A DNA stretch of 64,000 nucleotides from Solenopsis invicta (Eukaryota > Arthropoda > Insecta > Hymenoptera > Formicidae): NCBI RefSeq assembly GCF_016802725.1, contig NC_052666.1, positions 5,202,501 through 5,266,500 of the forward strand, in the 5' to 3' direction. Positions 53,013 through 63,105 of the stretch are shown here, one piece after another. The position numbers and the translations under genes are program-made. Every line of letters starts with the position of its first letter. Position 1 is the first letter of the stretch. Under the pieces are notes generated by a model. That model was not told the origin of the DNA. It saw only the letters and a list, made by a program, of their open reading frames with translations, and searched no databases.

Positions 53013-53389
53013 CATATACTACATATATTACATATATTAGTAGGAAAATCTCGATAGGACAACAGTTATTATATTATGTGACAATAAAATCTTGCATAAC
53101 AATTTTAATCAGCAATTATGTAGATACATTTAGAAAAATAGATGTAAAAGTATTAACCTTTTGTAAAGCATTGATAACTGCCGATGTAATTTCAAAATAG
53201 TATTTTGACAAAACTATGACGATATATATCAATTTTATATCATGATACATTTATAAAATTAGAAAAAAATTGAAAAAAAATATAGTTGCGTTATGGATGA
53301 AACACTTATAAATATAATCCATTTACATGTTTACAAAAAAGCTTAATTCTTTCAAAATTACCATTGTAAGAATATTGCAGTATGAAATA

Positions 53390-54180
53390 TATTACAATTT
53401 AGTATTGAAAAAAATAAAGAAATTAAAAAATGCTCTTTTTTTATTAATTGGACACAGAACATATTTAAAAAGTGTAACACTTCTTTTGACGTTCAAACAC
53501 TCATTGTAAATTTTCATGACAAATACATCTTTCATGCTCTTTAAATTTTAATTCGATTGGTAATAGAAGAGCATTTTTAAATTTTCTAATATTTTTTTAT
53601 AATGACTTACTTAGTGTTAAATAATTAAAAATAGTTTAAAAAATACATGTAACAATTTTAAAAAATTCCACTAACTTTTATATAATTCTACGTACATTAT
53701 AAATAATTATATGTACGTATGTATAAAGAATAATTTTTTTTTACAATTTTTACGATATCTGTGATTTCATTTGTCACATTCTTCACCAATTTATATATAT
53801 ATGAATAATTGTAAAAAACATTATTTTTGATATATCCGTAAATACAATTATTTATAATGTATGTAGAATTATATAAAAGTTAGTAGGATTTTTTAAAATT
53901 GTTATGTAACGTATATTTTTTAAACTATTTTTCATCATTTAACACTAAGTTCGTCATTAAAAAAAAATATTAGAAAATTAAAAAATGCTTTTCTATTATC
54001 AATCGAATTAAAATTTTTCAAATACACGAAAAATGTATTTGCCATGAAAATTAACAATGAGTGTTTGAACGTCGAAATAAGTGTTACAATTTTTACACAT
54101 GTTTTGTGTCCAATTTCAATTTAATTAATAATAGAACAGCATTTTTTAATTTATTTTTTTCAATACTAGATTTAGAAAAA
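53390..54180. repeat. Foldback element of about 790 bp (E2 copy)
   Basis: Inverse counterpart of 16624-17411. The end near 53.40 kb is about 40 bp from the site where LINE-B entered the E1 copy. Confidence 0.72.
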
Positions 54181-54190
54181 AAAAAAAAAT

Positions 54191-54266
54191 GTCCTGGGGA
54201 TCAAACCTGGAAACTTTCGACGTATAAGCCACGCATTTTACTATAGAGCTACATGCCCAACTTGAC
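54191..54266 (-). ncRNA. tRNA-like sequence (E2 copy of the 16.5-kb module)
   Basis: On the minus strand it carries TAGCTCTATAG and GGTTTGATCCC at 44-nt spacing. The anticodon-type stem has one change from the E1 copy (ACGT for ACGC). Confidence 0.5.
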
Positions 54267-54769
54267 ACGTCTTCTTTCGTAACGGTATAGGTACGCTATA
54301 GGTGCTAAAAGTATTTTACTATTTTCTCAAGAATGTCTGAATTGTACTACAATTTGTATAAAAATTACAATCCTACTGCCGCAACGCGCGAGCGTGTACT
54401 GCCACTCTAGTAGTATAGCATCTGATGGCATCTTTGCGGTGTGCTTCATGCCGTTTGTCGCGGGTAGAGTTCTTTTTACACGTACGTCTGAGTCTTCATG
54501 AGTAACCCGCAGTGAAATAAACGTTCAGACAATACAGTTGTTATCGTTGCATGGTACGGCTTGTAGGTTAAGATAATTTACTCCGCGCGTACTCCTGCAC
54601 ATCGTCTCTCTCTCTCTCTCTCTCTGTCTATCTCTGTCTCTTTCCTGTCTTTCTTGTTTCTTTCACTTCTCCATCGTGACGCGTTGTCACTCGTGATCAC
54701 TCGCATTCACCGTATTGTTCCCGCGCAATAGTTTGAGGTTATAATGTAGAGGCAGTCGTTAGTTCGTAA

Positions 54770-55510
54770 CACAATAGTGGACGACCACGACAACGGTAGC
54801 GGCAGCAGCAGCGTCGTCGTCGTCCGTCGTCGGTCGTCGGTCGTCGGTCGTCGGTCGTCGGTCGTCGGTCGTCGGTCGTCGGTCGTCGGTCGTCGGTCGT
54901 CGTCGTCGGTCGTCGGTCGTCGGTCGTCGGTCGTCGGTCGTCGGTCGTCGGTCGTCGGTCGTCGTCGTCGGTCGTCGGTCGTCGGTCGTCGGTCGTCGGT
55001 ACGGCAACGTCGTCCTCGTCGTCGTCGTCGTCGTCGTTAGTGTTGGTGATAATAGCAGTGAACGACGACGACAACGGTAGCGGCAGCGGCGACGCCGACG
55101 TCGTCGTCGTCGTCGTTGTTGTCGTCGTTGTCGTCGTCAGTGATAGTGAGAATAGTGAACGACCACGACAACGGTTGCGGCAGCGTCGCCGCCGCCGCCG
55201 TCGCCGTCGATCGTGCATCGTCATGTACGCCGTCGCCGTCGCCGTTGCCGTCGCGTCGTCGTCGTCATCGTCGTCGTCGGTCGTCGTCGTTAGTGCTTGT
55301 GATAATAGTGAACGACGACGACAACGGTAGCGGCAGCGGCGACGGCGACATCGTCGTCGTCGTCGTCGTTGTCGTCGTCAGTGATAGTGAGAATAGTGAA
55401 CGACCACGACAACAGTAACGGCAACGTCGTCTTCGTCGTTGTCGCCGTTATCGTCGTCGTTAGTGCTGGTGATAATAGCTAGTGAACGACTACGACAACG
55501 GTAGCGGCAG
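54770..55510. repeat. GTC-rich array with 7-bp (GTCGGTC)n expansion
   Basis: From about 54819 to 55000 the unit GTCGGTC repeats roughly 25 times with two GTC interruptions. It is followed by (GTC)n blocks and repeated spacers GTGAACGACGACGACAACGG. The E1 counterpart has only two or three 7-bp units, so the expansion is E2-specific. Long frames of Arg-Pro-Thr or Val-Gly-Arg repeats are artefacts. Confidence 0.85.
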
Positions 55511-55639
55511 CAGAGGACAACGGGAAGCCGCCGTATCGTCTGTGAAGACAAACTACGTTATGTAAGAAACCTATAATGGAATATCAAAAGGTTTCTTTCT
55601 CCATAGACCGGTAAACCGTTCTAATTATAATTACATTTG

Positions 55640-55900
55640 TAATTACTGCCAGAGGCGTTTTGTGAGCTGGCTTGTTATAACAAAATGCCACAGCTGTAAA
55701 TCGTGCTCTGGATAGTTATAAACAAATTTTGATTATTGCCAGAGTCGTTTTGTGAGCTGGCTTGTTATAACAAAATGCCACAGCTGTAAATCGTGCTGTG
55801 GATAGTTATAAACAATTTTTGATTATTGCCAGAGGCGTTTTGTGAGCTGGCTTGTTATAACAAAATGCTGTACATTGTGCTGTAAATAGTTATAACCAAA
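55640..55900. repeat. 26-nt hairpin repeats, outer cluster of E2
   Basis: Three units in a GCCAGAGGCGTTTTGTGAGCTGGC-type arrangement alternate with ACAAAATGCCACAGCTGTAAAT motifs, with a spacing of about 90 bp. Mirror of 15.29-15.53 kb. Confidence 0.7.
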
Positions 55901-56254
55901 TATCGGAGGCGTTTGAACTAGCTAATTATGACACAATACTATAAATGTTTATCATACGTATATAATTTTTATAAAACGCTGTACTTCATTGTACTTCTTT
56001 TCTTCTCTTTTTGTTATGTAACAAAAAGAAATAGAGTATCTGTCTAATAGAGCTCATGTGAAAATAGAAGAGAAACGACGCTTATATCATAAATGTCGAT
56101 AAAAATGTTGGTATTATCGATATTTATCATTTTTAGTTCTGCAGAGATCCGCAGATGTCGCATTTAGTTCCACGGAGGGCCGCAGATGTCGCAGGACCAT
56201 TAGAGTCTAGACCGACCTCGATTGAGTTCGCCGGTCACTTTAGCATCCTTTTAA

Positions 56255-56962
56255 GCGCCTGCACATGTCGGACTGCCCCGTCTGCAATACGACGCAGTTC
56301 GGTTGAATCCTCTTTTGAAATACGCGGCAACTCCATTAGTGCTTTAATGTGTGTGTCAATAAAAATTCTTTTGTTGTCATATCGTTCTCTTAAGATATCC
56401 CAGGCCACGTTATAATTTAAGTCAGAGATTTCTAATGAACTTATTACACTGCTGGCGTCACCTGTGACTGACGATTTTAAATATTGCAATTTTTGCACAT
56501 TACTCAAAGAGGCATTTGAATGAATGATTGAATTAAATGAATCGAAAAAAGGAAACCATTCATCATATTTTCCGGAAAATGAAGGAAGATTCAACTTGGG
56601 CAGTCGAACAGAGATATGGCCTTCTGAACGATTTGACGCATTCGAATAGACGGTGATGTCGGTGGTGCACGAAAGGCTAATGTCGGATTAAGAAGTTCGC
56701 GTATTTTTGCACAGAGGGAATATTATGTTTCTTCAAAGGTTATTCGGTCGTTGCTCTCAGTCTCGTCGAGCGATTCGATCTGAGATTGAAGGTTATTATA
56801 TTGTGAGCAATGTTCATTTAATTTTAGTCTACGCTCCTCGAGTTGAGCTGCAACGGCCGGAGTGAGAACCGTGACTTCGTCGACCTATGTTTTGATCCGT
56901 GTACACGAACTTTTAACCGTCGATCGTTGCCTTTTTAGTGAAGCGATATCCGGATTGGACAT
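56255..56962 (-). pseudogene. BEL/Pao retrotransposon gag, 5' part, interrupted by E2
   Basis: It reads from the ATG near 56962 (MSNPDIASLKRQRS) to the E2 insertion at TTAA 56251. The C-terminal block LNLPSFSGKYDEWFPFFDSF with LQYLKSSVTGDAS and RHVQALK is the DUF1759-type gag domain specific to BEL/Pao elements. Two in-frame stops (near 56885 and 56730) and a frame change near 56600 show decay. The rest of gag and pol should lie beyond the other end of E2, outside the window. Confidence 0.88.
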
Positions 56963-57121
56963 TGTGAATTAACCTTAAGGCTATGTTCGGCAACAGAGGC
57001 TTGAATGGGCTTAATTGTTTATGACACGTAAACTTGAAAATAGTTTTGACAAGGTGTCCGCGGCAGATTGAGATTTAACCGATACTAATGAAATAACAGT
57101 GACAAATGAAATTGATTGGTA

Positions 57122-58051
57122 CTGACAAGTAATAAGTTTCCCTTACCGGGACTGTACGCGGCGGTGCTTGTAGAGAAACTCGCAGTGTCGCTGCCGTCCG
57201 AATGATCCTCCGTTGGTCCTGGCCTCAGGGATTTATCTGCGCATGTGCACACCTCTGGAGCTGCGATCGCGACACCGTGCTGCTGGCGCGGCCTCCTGGT
57301 GATGCCGCTCGTTCGTTCGCCTGTCGGCGACCGTGTATGTAGTTTAAGGTTAGGTGTCCTTTGGATGTCGGAACGCTTTCTCGTCAGTCGGACGCTCTGC
57401 GATGGTCACAGGATACCGTCCTCGAAAATAGAAGTTTCGCCCAAGATGGCGTAGTGTGTCTCGATATAGAAGCTCCGCGTAGTAATGGCGGGATACCTTC
57501 CTTGCCCTGGCGCGCAATCGTGCTGTTGTCGATCGTCCCCTCGCCTGCTGCTGTCGCACCGAATGTTCCGCGGTGTGCCGCTTGAAAATCGTTCAGGACT
57601 GCGAGATGTCTGTTGCAGCGAATGAACTCCGCCTAATGATGGCGGGATACCTCGTTCGCGTGGCGTGTAGCCGTGCTGTTGTGATGCTGGCACTGCTGCT
57701 GTCACTCAAACGTTACCCTGAAGGCCGCCCTGAAAGCCGTTCTGCTTGGCCTCTTCGGCGATGTGCTTGCTTTTGCGAGTTCGAGGTGCTTGTCTGCACG
57801 TTGCCGAGCTGTCGTGATGCCGGTGAAGAGACGGATTTCTGCTGTATCCGGCTCGAAGGACCAGTTCCCTCGCCTGCTGCTATCTCCTTCTAACCCGCGC
57901 GCAGTGATACACGGCTCGCGCCAATTCACAACCGGCCAATGAGCGGAACGCGCCGCTGCTTGGCGACATGTAGACACGCGCGAATGCGATGTTTCGCCTA
58001 TGCAAGCTGAATGTTGCGAAATTTATCTAAGCAGCATTGTGTTGTGACATT
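57122..58051 (-). repeat. Probable 5' LTR of the BEL/Pao element
   Basis: Inferred from position upstream of gag. On the minus strand it could start TGTCACAACACAATG (about 58051) and end near TATTACTTGTCA (about 57126) or somewhat earlier. GC-rich with no gene. The partner LTR is not in the window, so boundaries cannot be confirmed and no clear primer-binding site is seen. Confidence 0.4.
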
Positions 58052-58130
58052 TGCGCTACAAAGTATGTTGCTCAATAATATATTTCATAGTAAATACATT
58101 AGATTAACATAATTTTATTATTATTTTAGT

Positions 58131-58287
58131 ATCTCCTTCTGGTCCTACAAGAAAAAAGGACTCATAAGATCAGATGGACAGATGATGAACGCACAACAGT
58201 TTTATCTTTATTCCGACTTACTATAGAAAATAAAAAACTGTCATCTTTTCGTGAAATTAACGAAGTGTTACGTCCAGAGTTGAAGTA
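58131..58287 (+). other. Possible orphan exon with a Myb/SANT-like start
   Basis: A splice-acceptor-like TTATTATTTTAG at 58120-58131 leads into a frame reading KIRWTDDERTTVLSLF and FREINEVLRPELK before a stop. The RWTDDE start is typical of small Trp-containing DNA-binding domains in insect transposon proteins. Too short for firm assignment. Confidence 0.3.
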
Positions 58288-58747
58288 GGATAGGTAAGAC
58301 ATGGAGGGAGAAAGGAGGGACGTAACAACTTGAGAATGTGCCCACGAGGCACAGGCAGGGCCGCGTTGACAACCCAGAATATATGGGTCAATGGGTCCAC
58401 AGCGGGGGGCCCAATGACAAACATTCAGGGTGTTTCGCGTCCCTCGGTCCTGTTTTGAGGCAGCAAATTTAATTGCTTTACCTCGGGATCGGACCTAGTG
58501 CTTGGCTTAATAGAGCAAGAGATGATGAGTGAGGTGGAGAAATTAATTAAATTCCTTATAATCAGTCATTGATTTATTGAAAGAAAATATGAAAGATAAA
58601 TATATATATATATATATAAAGGATTAATTCTATGTAAAAGTAATTTATTACAGATTAGAGCTGTTAAGGAACACAATTTGATAATACAAAAAAAATCCGC
58701 AGACTCGCGATACAAAGCTCAAGGTTAACAATTAAATTGTGCACATT

Positions 58748-58779
<32 letters not shown>
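58288..58779. other. Intergenic stretch, nothing recognised
   Basis: Mixed sequence with (TA)n runs near 58601 and 58750-58779, the latter being the target of the foldback element. Confidence 0.5.
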
Positions 58780-59037
58780 CAGGGTGATTCAAAATGACCT
58801 ATTGGTCCCGAAGCTGGCATATTCGTAATCGAATTCTGAGACGATTTTTCCTTTCGCAAAAATTTGTCCAGAGCTTAGTTTTCAAGTTACAATAAGAATT
58901 AGTTAGCGTATGACGGGTCAGGTACAAGTGGTAGACAGGGGCGACGCGACTCACTGTTACACGTGAGTGTTTCCGTGGGGCACCTCCTGCGCTCAAATGA
59001 CTGACAAAAGTACATGGACAGCACATTTCTATTTAAA

Positions 59038-59090
<53 letters not shown>

Positions 59091-61078
59091 ACTTTAATTA
59101 TGCTACATTTTGTGCTACAACTTGTCAAATTTCGATCTGTCATCCGACCGTCAAATATCGGAATGACCGTAAAATCTTCAAGTAAGTTTACATTATTATA
59201 ATAAATGTACGCCCGAGAATAATAAAATTTAATGCAAATTAGATTACTTAAATGTGCACTTGCAAGTTAAAAGTAGCACTTTTAAAACGCACAAAAAGGA
59301 AAGGAGAGAGAGAGAGAAACGGGGTAGAAGGGGGCTTTAAACAAGTTTAAGCACGTTCACTCACGCACACGGCAATCAGCTTATTGTTTCCACGATGCGA
59401 CAGTTCAATTTAAATTTGTCCTTTATCCATATCTATCCCTCGAAGTTGTTTCATATTTTACCACATTTACACTATTTACTCTGCACTTGATCGATAAACG
59501 CGGAACTACGCGACGAACCGATCGATCAACTTTATTAATTACTACTCTAATCACTACACTCATTCGATGCGTTAAAATTACTCGAAGAAACACGTGTTTA
59601 CGTTACGATCACACAACACGTGTTCACTCGACGATATGAAGCAGTCGACTGGATATTATTGGTTATGTTGTTATAAGAGTGTCGAACGATTGGTTAAAGC
59701 CATAAGTCAAAACGCGGCAATTTAAAATAAAAATATTGGTTAATACAATTTACATCAATACAATTTATTAGAAAAATGTTGCAAATGCATGTTTATCAAT
59801 ATTTGTTAAAAATTGTATAGTGACTTTATCAAGATAATTATTATTTATTCTAAATATTCAAGAAATAATTTTATCAAAATCAATTTTTTCTAAACATTTT
59901 TTTTATTTCTTATTTTTGAATATTTGCGAAAACTGTGAAAATATTTCTCGAAATAAAATATTTGGTTGCCCTGAAAAGGACAGATTATCCGTTGCTGCAA
60001 GGAGATTTCAAGAATTTAATCCTTGAAGTTTCTTTTATAATAAATATTCTAAATAATTATCTTGATAAAGTCACTTACAATTTTTAACAAATAATAATAA
60101 ACATGCATTTGCCACATTTTTCTAATAAATTGTATCGATGTAAATCGTATTAATCAATATTTTCATTTTGAATTACCGCGTTTTGACTTACGGCTTTAAC
60201 CAATCGTTCGATACTCTTATAACGACATAACCAATAACACTCAGTCGACTGCTTCATATCGTCGAGTGAACACGTGTTGTGTGATTGTAACGTAAATATG
60301 TGTTTCTTCGAGTAATTTTAACGCATCAAATAATTGTAGTGTTTACAGTAGTGATTAATAGTAATTAATAAAGTCGATCGATCGGATCGTCGCGTAGCTC
60401 CGCGTTTATCAATCAAATGCAGATTAAATAGTGTAAATGTGGTGAAACAACTTCGAGGGATAGATCTGGATAAAGGACAAATTTAAATTGAACTGTCGCA
60501 TCGTGGAAACAATAAGCTGATCGCCGTGTGCGTAAGTAAACGTGCTTAAACTTGTTCAAAGCCCCTCCCCCGTCTCTCTCTCTCCCTCTTCTTTCTATCC
60601 CTTTTTGTGCGTTTTAAAAGTGCTACTTTTAACTTGCAAGTGCACATTTAAGTAATCTAATTTGCATTAATTTTTATTATTCGCGGGCGTACATTTATTA
60701 TAATAATGTAAACTTACTTGAAGATTTCACGGTTATCCCGATATTTGACGGCCGGATGACAGATCGAAATTTGACAAGTTAAATATAGCATAATTAAAGT
60801 GACAGAGAGAGAGAGAGAGAGAGAGATAGGAATGTGCTGTCCATGTACTTTTGTCAGTCATTTGAGCGCAGGAGGTGACCTACGGAAACACCCACGTGTA
60901 ACAGTGAGTCGCGCCGCCCCTGTCTACCACTTGTACCTGACCCGTCATACGCTAACTAATTCTTATTGTAACTTGAAAACTAAGCTCCGGACAAATTTTT
61001 GCAAAAGGAAAAATCGTCTCAGAATTCGATTACGAATATGCCAGCTTCGGGACCAATAGGTTATTTTGAATCACCCTG
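58780..61078. mobile_element. 2.3-kb foldback element with about 1.1-kb inverted arms
   Basis: The ends CAGGGTGATTCAAAATGACC and its inverse (one mismatch) are flanked by TA on both sides (58778-58779, 61079-61080). Arms about 58780-59865 and 60030-61078 match with scattered differences; the centre of about 165 bp is unique. No transposase is present. TA duplication and CAGGGTG ends suggest a Tc1/mariner-like mover, which is inference. CT/GA microsatellites lie in the arms (about 59.04-59.09 and 60.80-60.83 kb). Confidence 0.88.
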
Positions 61079-61110
61079 TATATAATTATATATATATATA
61101 TACTATATAT

Positions 61111-62211
61111 TTACATCGGAGATCCCTGAGAAGAGAGCGAAATGGGAGAGTCCGGGAAGATTCTATAGGTTATTTGAGAATCGGGGGAGTCGGCGCGAAG
61201 AAAATTATCTACGTGGAAGTCAGCGCGAAGATTTTCTACGGGGGAGTCGGGGCGCGGAGAATTATCTAAGGGGGAGTCGGCGCGATAAAAACTATCTACT
61301 GGGGAGTCGGCGCGGAGAAAATTATCTACGGGGGAGTGGGGGAAAAATGCGAATGGGGGAAGTCGCTTTTCTTCCGGTGCGACCGGCGAGTACGAGACAG
61401 GGGGGCAAAGTCGATTGACTTGGGCGGCGATCCGGTGGATTTCCTCCTCAATGGCTTCGAGACGGCAGATTCGGCGATTGCGGCGATTTCGGCGGCGCTT
61501 CGCGGCTGCTCGTGACCGGTTTTTATGAATTTTGGGGACTTTATTCACTAAAATAAAAAAAAAAATATTCCGTTTCTCTCTTTTGGCAAAAAGTTAAAAT
61601 TTAGACAACCTCTCGGGTTAACTCGAGTGGAGTTCGAGTGAAACCGAGGGAAAAGATCGGAAGTAAAGAAAAAGGGTTTGACAGAATCTAAGGGGAGAGA
61701 GAGAAACGAGAATTCTTACGAGAAAATCCCTAGAAAGGAAAGGATTTAAAGATAAAGAGTTTCTTTCGGATTAACTCTTACGAGTTAATCCCAAGAAAGA
61801 AAAGAATTAAAAGTAAAGAGTTTCTTTCGGATTAACTCTTACGAGTTAATCCCAAGAAAGAAAAGAATTAAAAATAAAGAGATTCTTTCGGATTAACTCT
61901 TACGAGTTAATCCCAAGAAAGAAAAGAATTTAAAGATAAAGAGATTCTTTCGGATTAACTCTTACAAGTTAATCCCAAGAAAGAAAAGAATTAAAAATAA
62001 AGAGATTCTTTCGGATTAATTCTTACGAGTTAATCCCAAGAAAGGAAAGAATTTAAAGATAAAGAGAGAGAGAGAGAGAGTATGGAGAGGAGCATGGGGA
62101 GGAAAGAGTAATAACCTCAATAAATGTATTATGTTCGAAATCTTTCGCGCTAGAGAGAGAAAGGGTGTTCGAAGAACGAGAGCGAAACAAACGGTTGATT
62201 CGGGACTTACT
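61111..62211 (-). CDS. Predicted two-exon gene: small basic protein with DSPVDNF-type repeats
   Basis: Exon 1 ends at 62211 before GTAAGT (62210-62205). The intron ends TTTTTATTTTAG and exon 2 begins at 61547. Joining gives an A|TG start codon across the junction, then 145 residues to TAA at 61111-61113. Residues 1-30 are strongly basic (KNRSRAAAKRRRNRRNRR), 30-50 helical, and about 70-120 hold four or five acidic/proline repeats (SPVDNFLRAD, SPVDSFYRAD, SPLDNSPRPD, SPVENLRAD). I recognise no family. Exon 1 is open in the same phase but has no in-frame ATG. A basic, repeat-bearing protein behind a TATA promoter could be retroelement gag-like; this is speculation. Confidence 0.45.
61735..62055. 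repeat. 61-62 bp minisatellite in the intron
   Basis: About five units, each with the near-perfect hairpin GGATTAACTC-TTAC-GAGTTAATCC and an AAGAAAGAAAAGAATT spacer. It lies wholly inside the predicted intron. Confidence 0.9.
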
Positions 62212-62593
62212 GCTTGCAGATTGTAGCGTGAGTCGATGCAGGTGAATGCTATTCTCTCGGAGCCGCAGGGCTTCAAACTGGGCCGAACTCGGCGGGAGGT
62301 AGTAGATCCGGTCGGGGGTGTTTCGGGTCCAATGGACAATGGTCCGCAGATCCCAACCGGGGACGTTTGAACACTTTTTCCTCTCGACCGAGACTTGCGC
62401 CGCGCACGAGTTTAAAGGCCGCGGATCCGAGAGTCGCAGAACTCGGGCATGCAAGATGCCACGGAACTGCGATTCGGATGAAGACGAGATTAAGCTGAAC
62501 CGAACTGTACGGTCTGAAGTGCGTGAAGCGAACTGTGTACTGTGAACTGCGAACTACGAACTGGGTACTGCGCGCTCCGCTGGAAGACGCACC

Positions 62594-62601
62594 TATTTAT
62601 A
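62594..62601 (-). promoter_or_regulatory. TATA box for the minus-strand two-exon gene
   Basis: TATAAATA on the minus strand, about 30 bp before GC-rich leader sequence (AGCGCGCAGTACCC) and about 380 bp before the splice donor. Confidence 0.5.
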
Positions 62602-62604
62602 CTA

Positions 62605-63101
62605 TTTTTCATCTATGATTCCCTTTGTCCCTTCGAGGGCCGTGTGCACCACTTTATTCATTAATACACCCACGTGCAATATTTACTTTTACGACTTTTT
62701 TATATTCCTCAGTAATTGTTATCCGAGAAAGCGGCAGGTTTGACAATTGAACTCTCAGAAGCATTAAATGTCAAAAAATTCTTTGATTTGTTGCTATGCG
62801 GGTGTCGGGCATCAGAACTCAAAGGGATGCACACGTGCGTCTTCCAGATCCCTGATTTTACTATCTTGAGTGTTTCCGGTATCGAGCAACGGTGTCACCT
62901 CAGATCTCCTTAATTGATGAATTTATAACTACTTAATTCGTGACATCCGGTTATTGCCGTGAGAGTCACCGAATTCTTGGGATCGGGGTGAGATCACCGT
63001 CGCTCGCCCGTTAATTAGAATATCCGCTGGTTGCGAAGGAAAGAATCGTTACTCCGCAGGTAACAGAAGACGTAACAGAAGCAAAAAGTAAATATTCTGT
63101 A
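62605..63101. other. Intergenic stretch, nothing recognised
   Basis: No repeat or coding signature was found. It ends at TTAA (63102-63105). Confidence 0.5.
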
Positions 63102-63105
63102 TTAA

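Larger units (their letters stand above)
49707..53390. other. E2 noncoding body (mirror of 22.49-25.63 kb)
   Basis: It contains the mirrored 170-bp MITE, the 655-bp foldback (about 50.19-50.86 kb), the GC-richer blocks (50.93-51.18 and 52.57-52.93 kb), (TA)n at 52959-53011, and the uninterrupted LINE-B site at about 53.34-53.36 kb. It includes the 486 bp that E1 has lost (51164-51650). No gene is supported. Confidence 0.65.
45403..56250 (+). mobile_element. Transposon E2, proximal part with intact end
   Basis: The inverse copy of E1 from 14888 to about 29950, without LINE-B. Its terminus GCATCCTT at 56250 is followed by TTAA (56251-56254) and the BEL gag gene. It carries the same transposase and protease frames on the plus strand. 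Divergence from E1 by eye is a few percent outside and very low in about 46.5-52.5 kb. Confidence 0.85.

Noticed and set aside
54739..55418. Several long frames over the GTC array
   Set aside because: Products of trinucleotide and 7-bp repeats; open in many frames and absent from the E1 copy.
14888..56250. One giant palindromic element with 11-15 kb inverted repeats
   Set aside because: Target duplications (TTAA and GTAT) and the split LTR-B show two nested copies of the same element in opposite orientation, not one palindrome.
57245..57977. Overlapping frames in the GC-rich block upstream of BEL gag
   Set aside because: Open on both strands without protein-like features; best explained as BEL LTR sequence.
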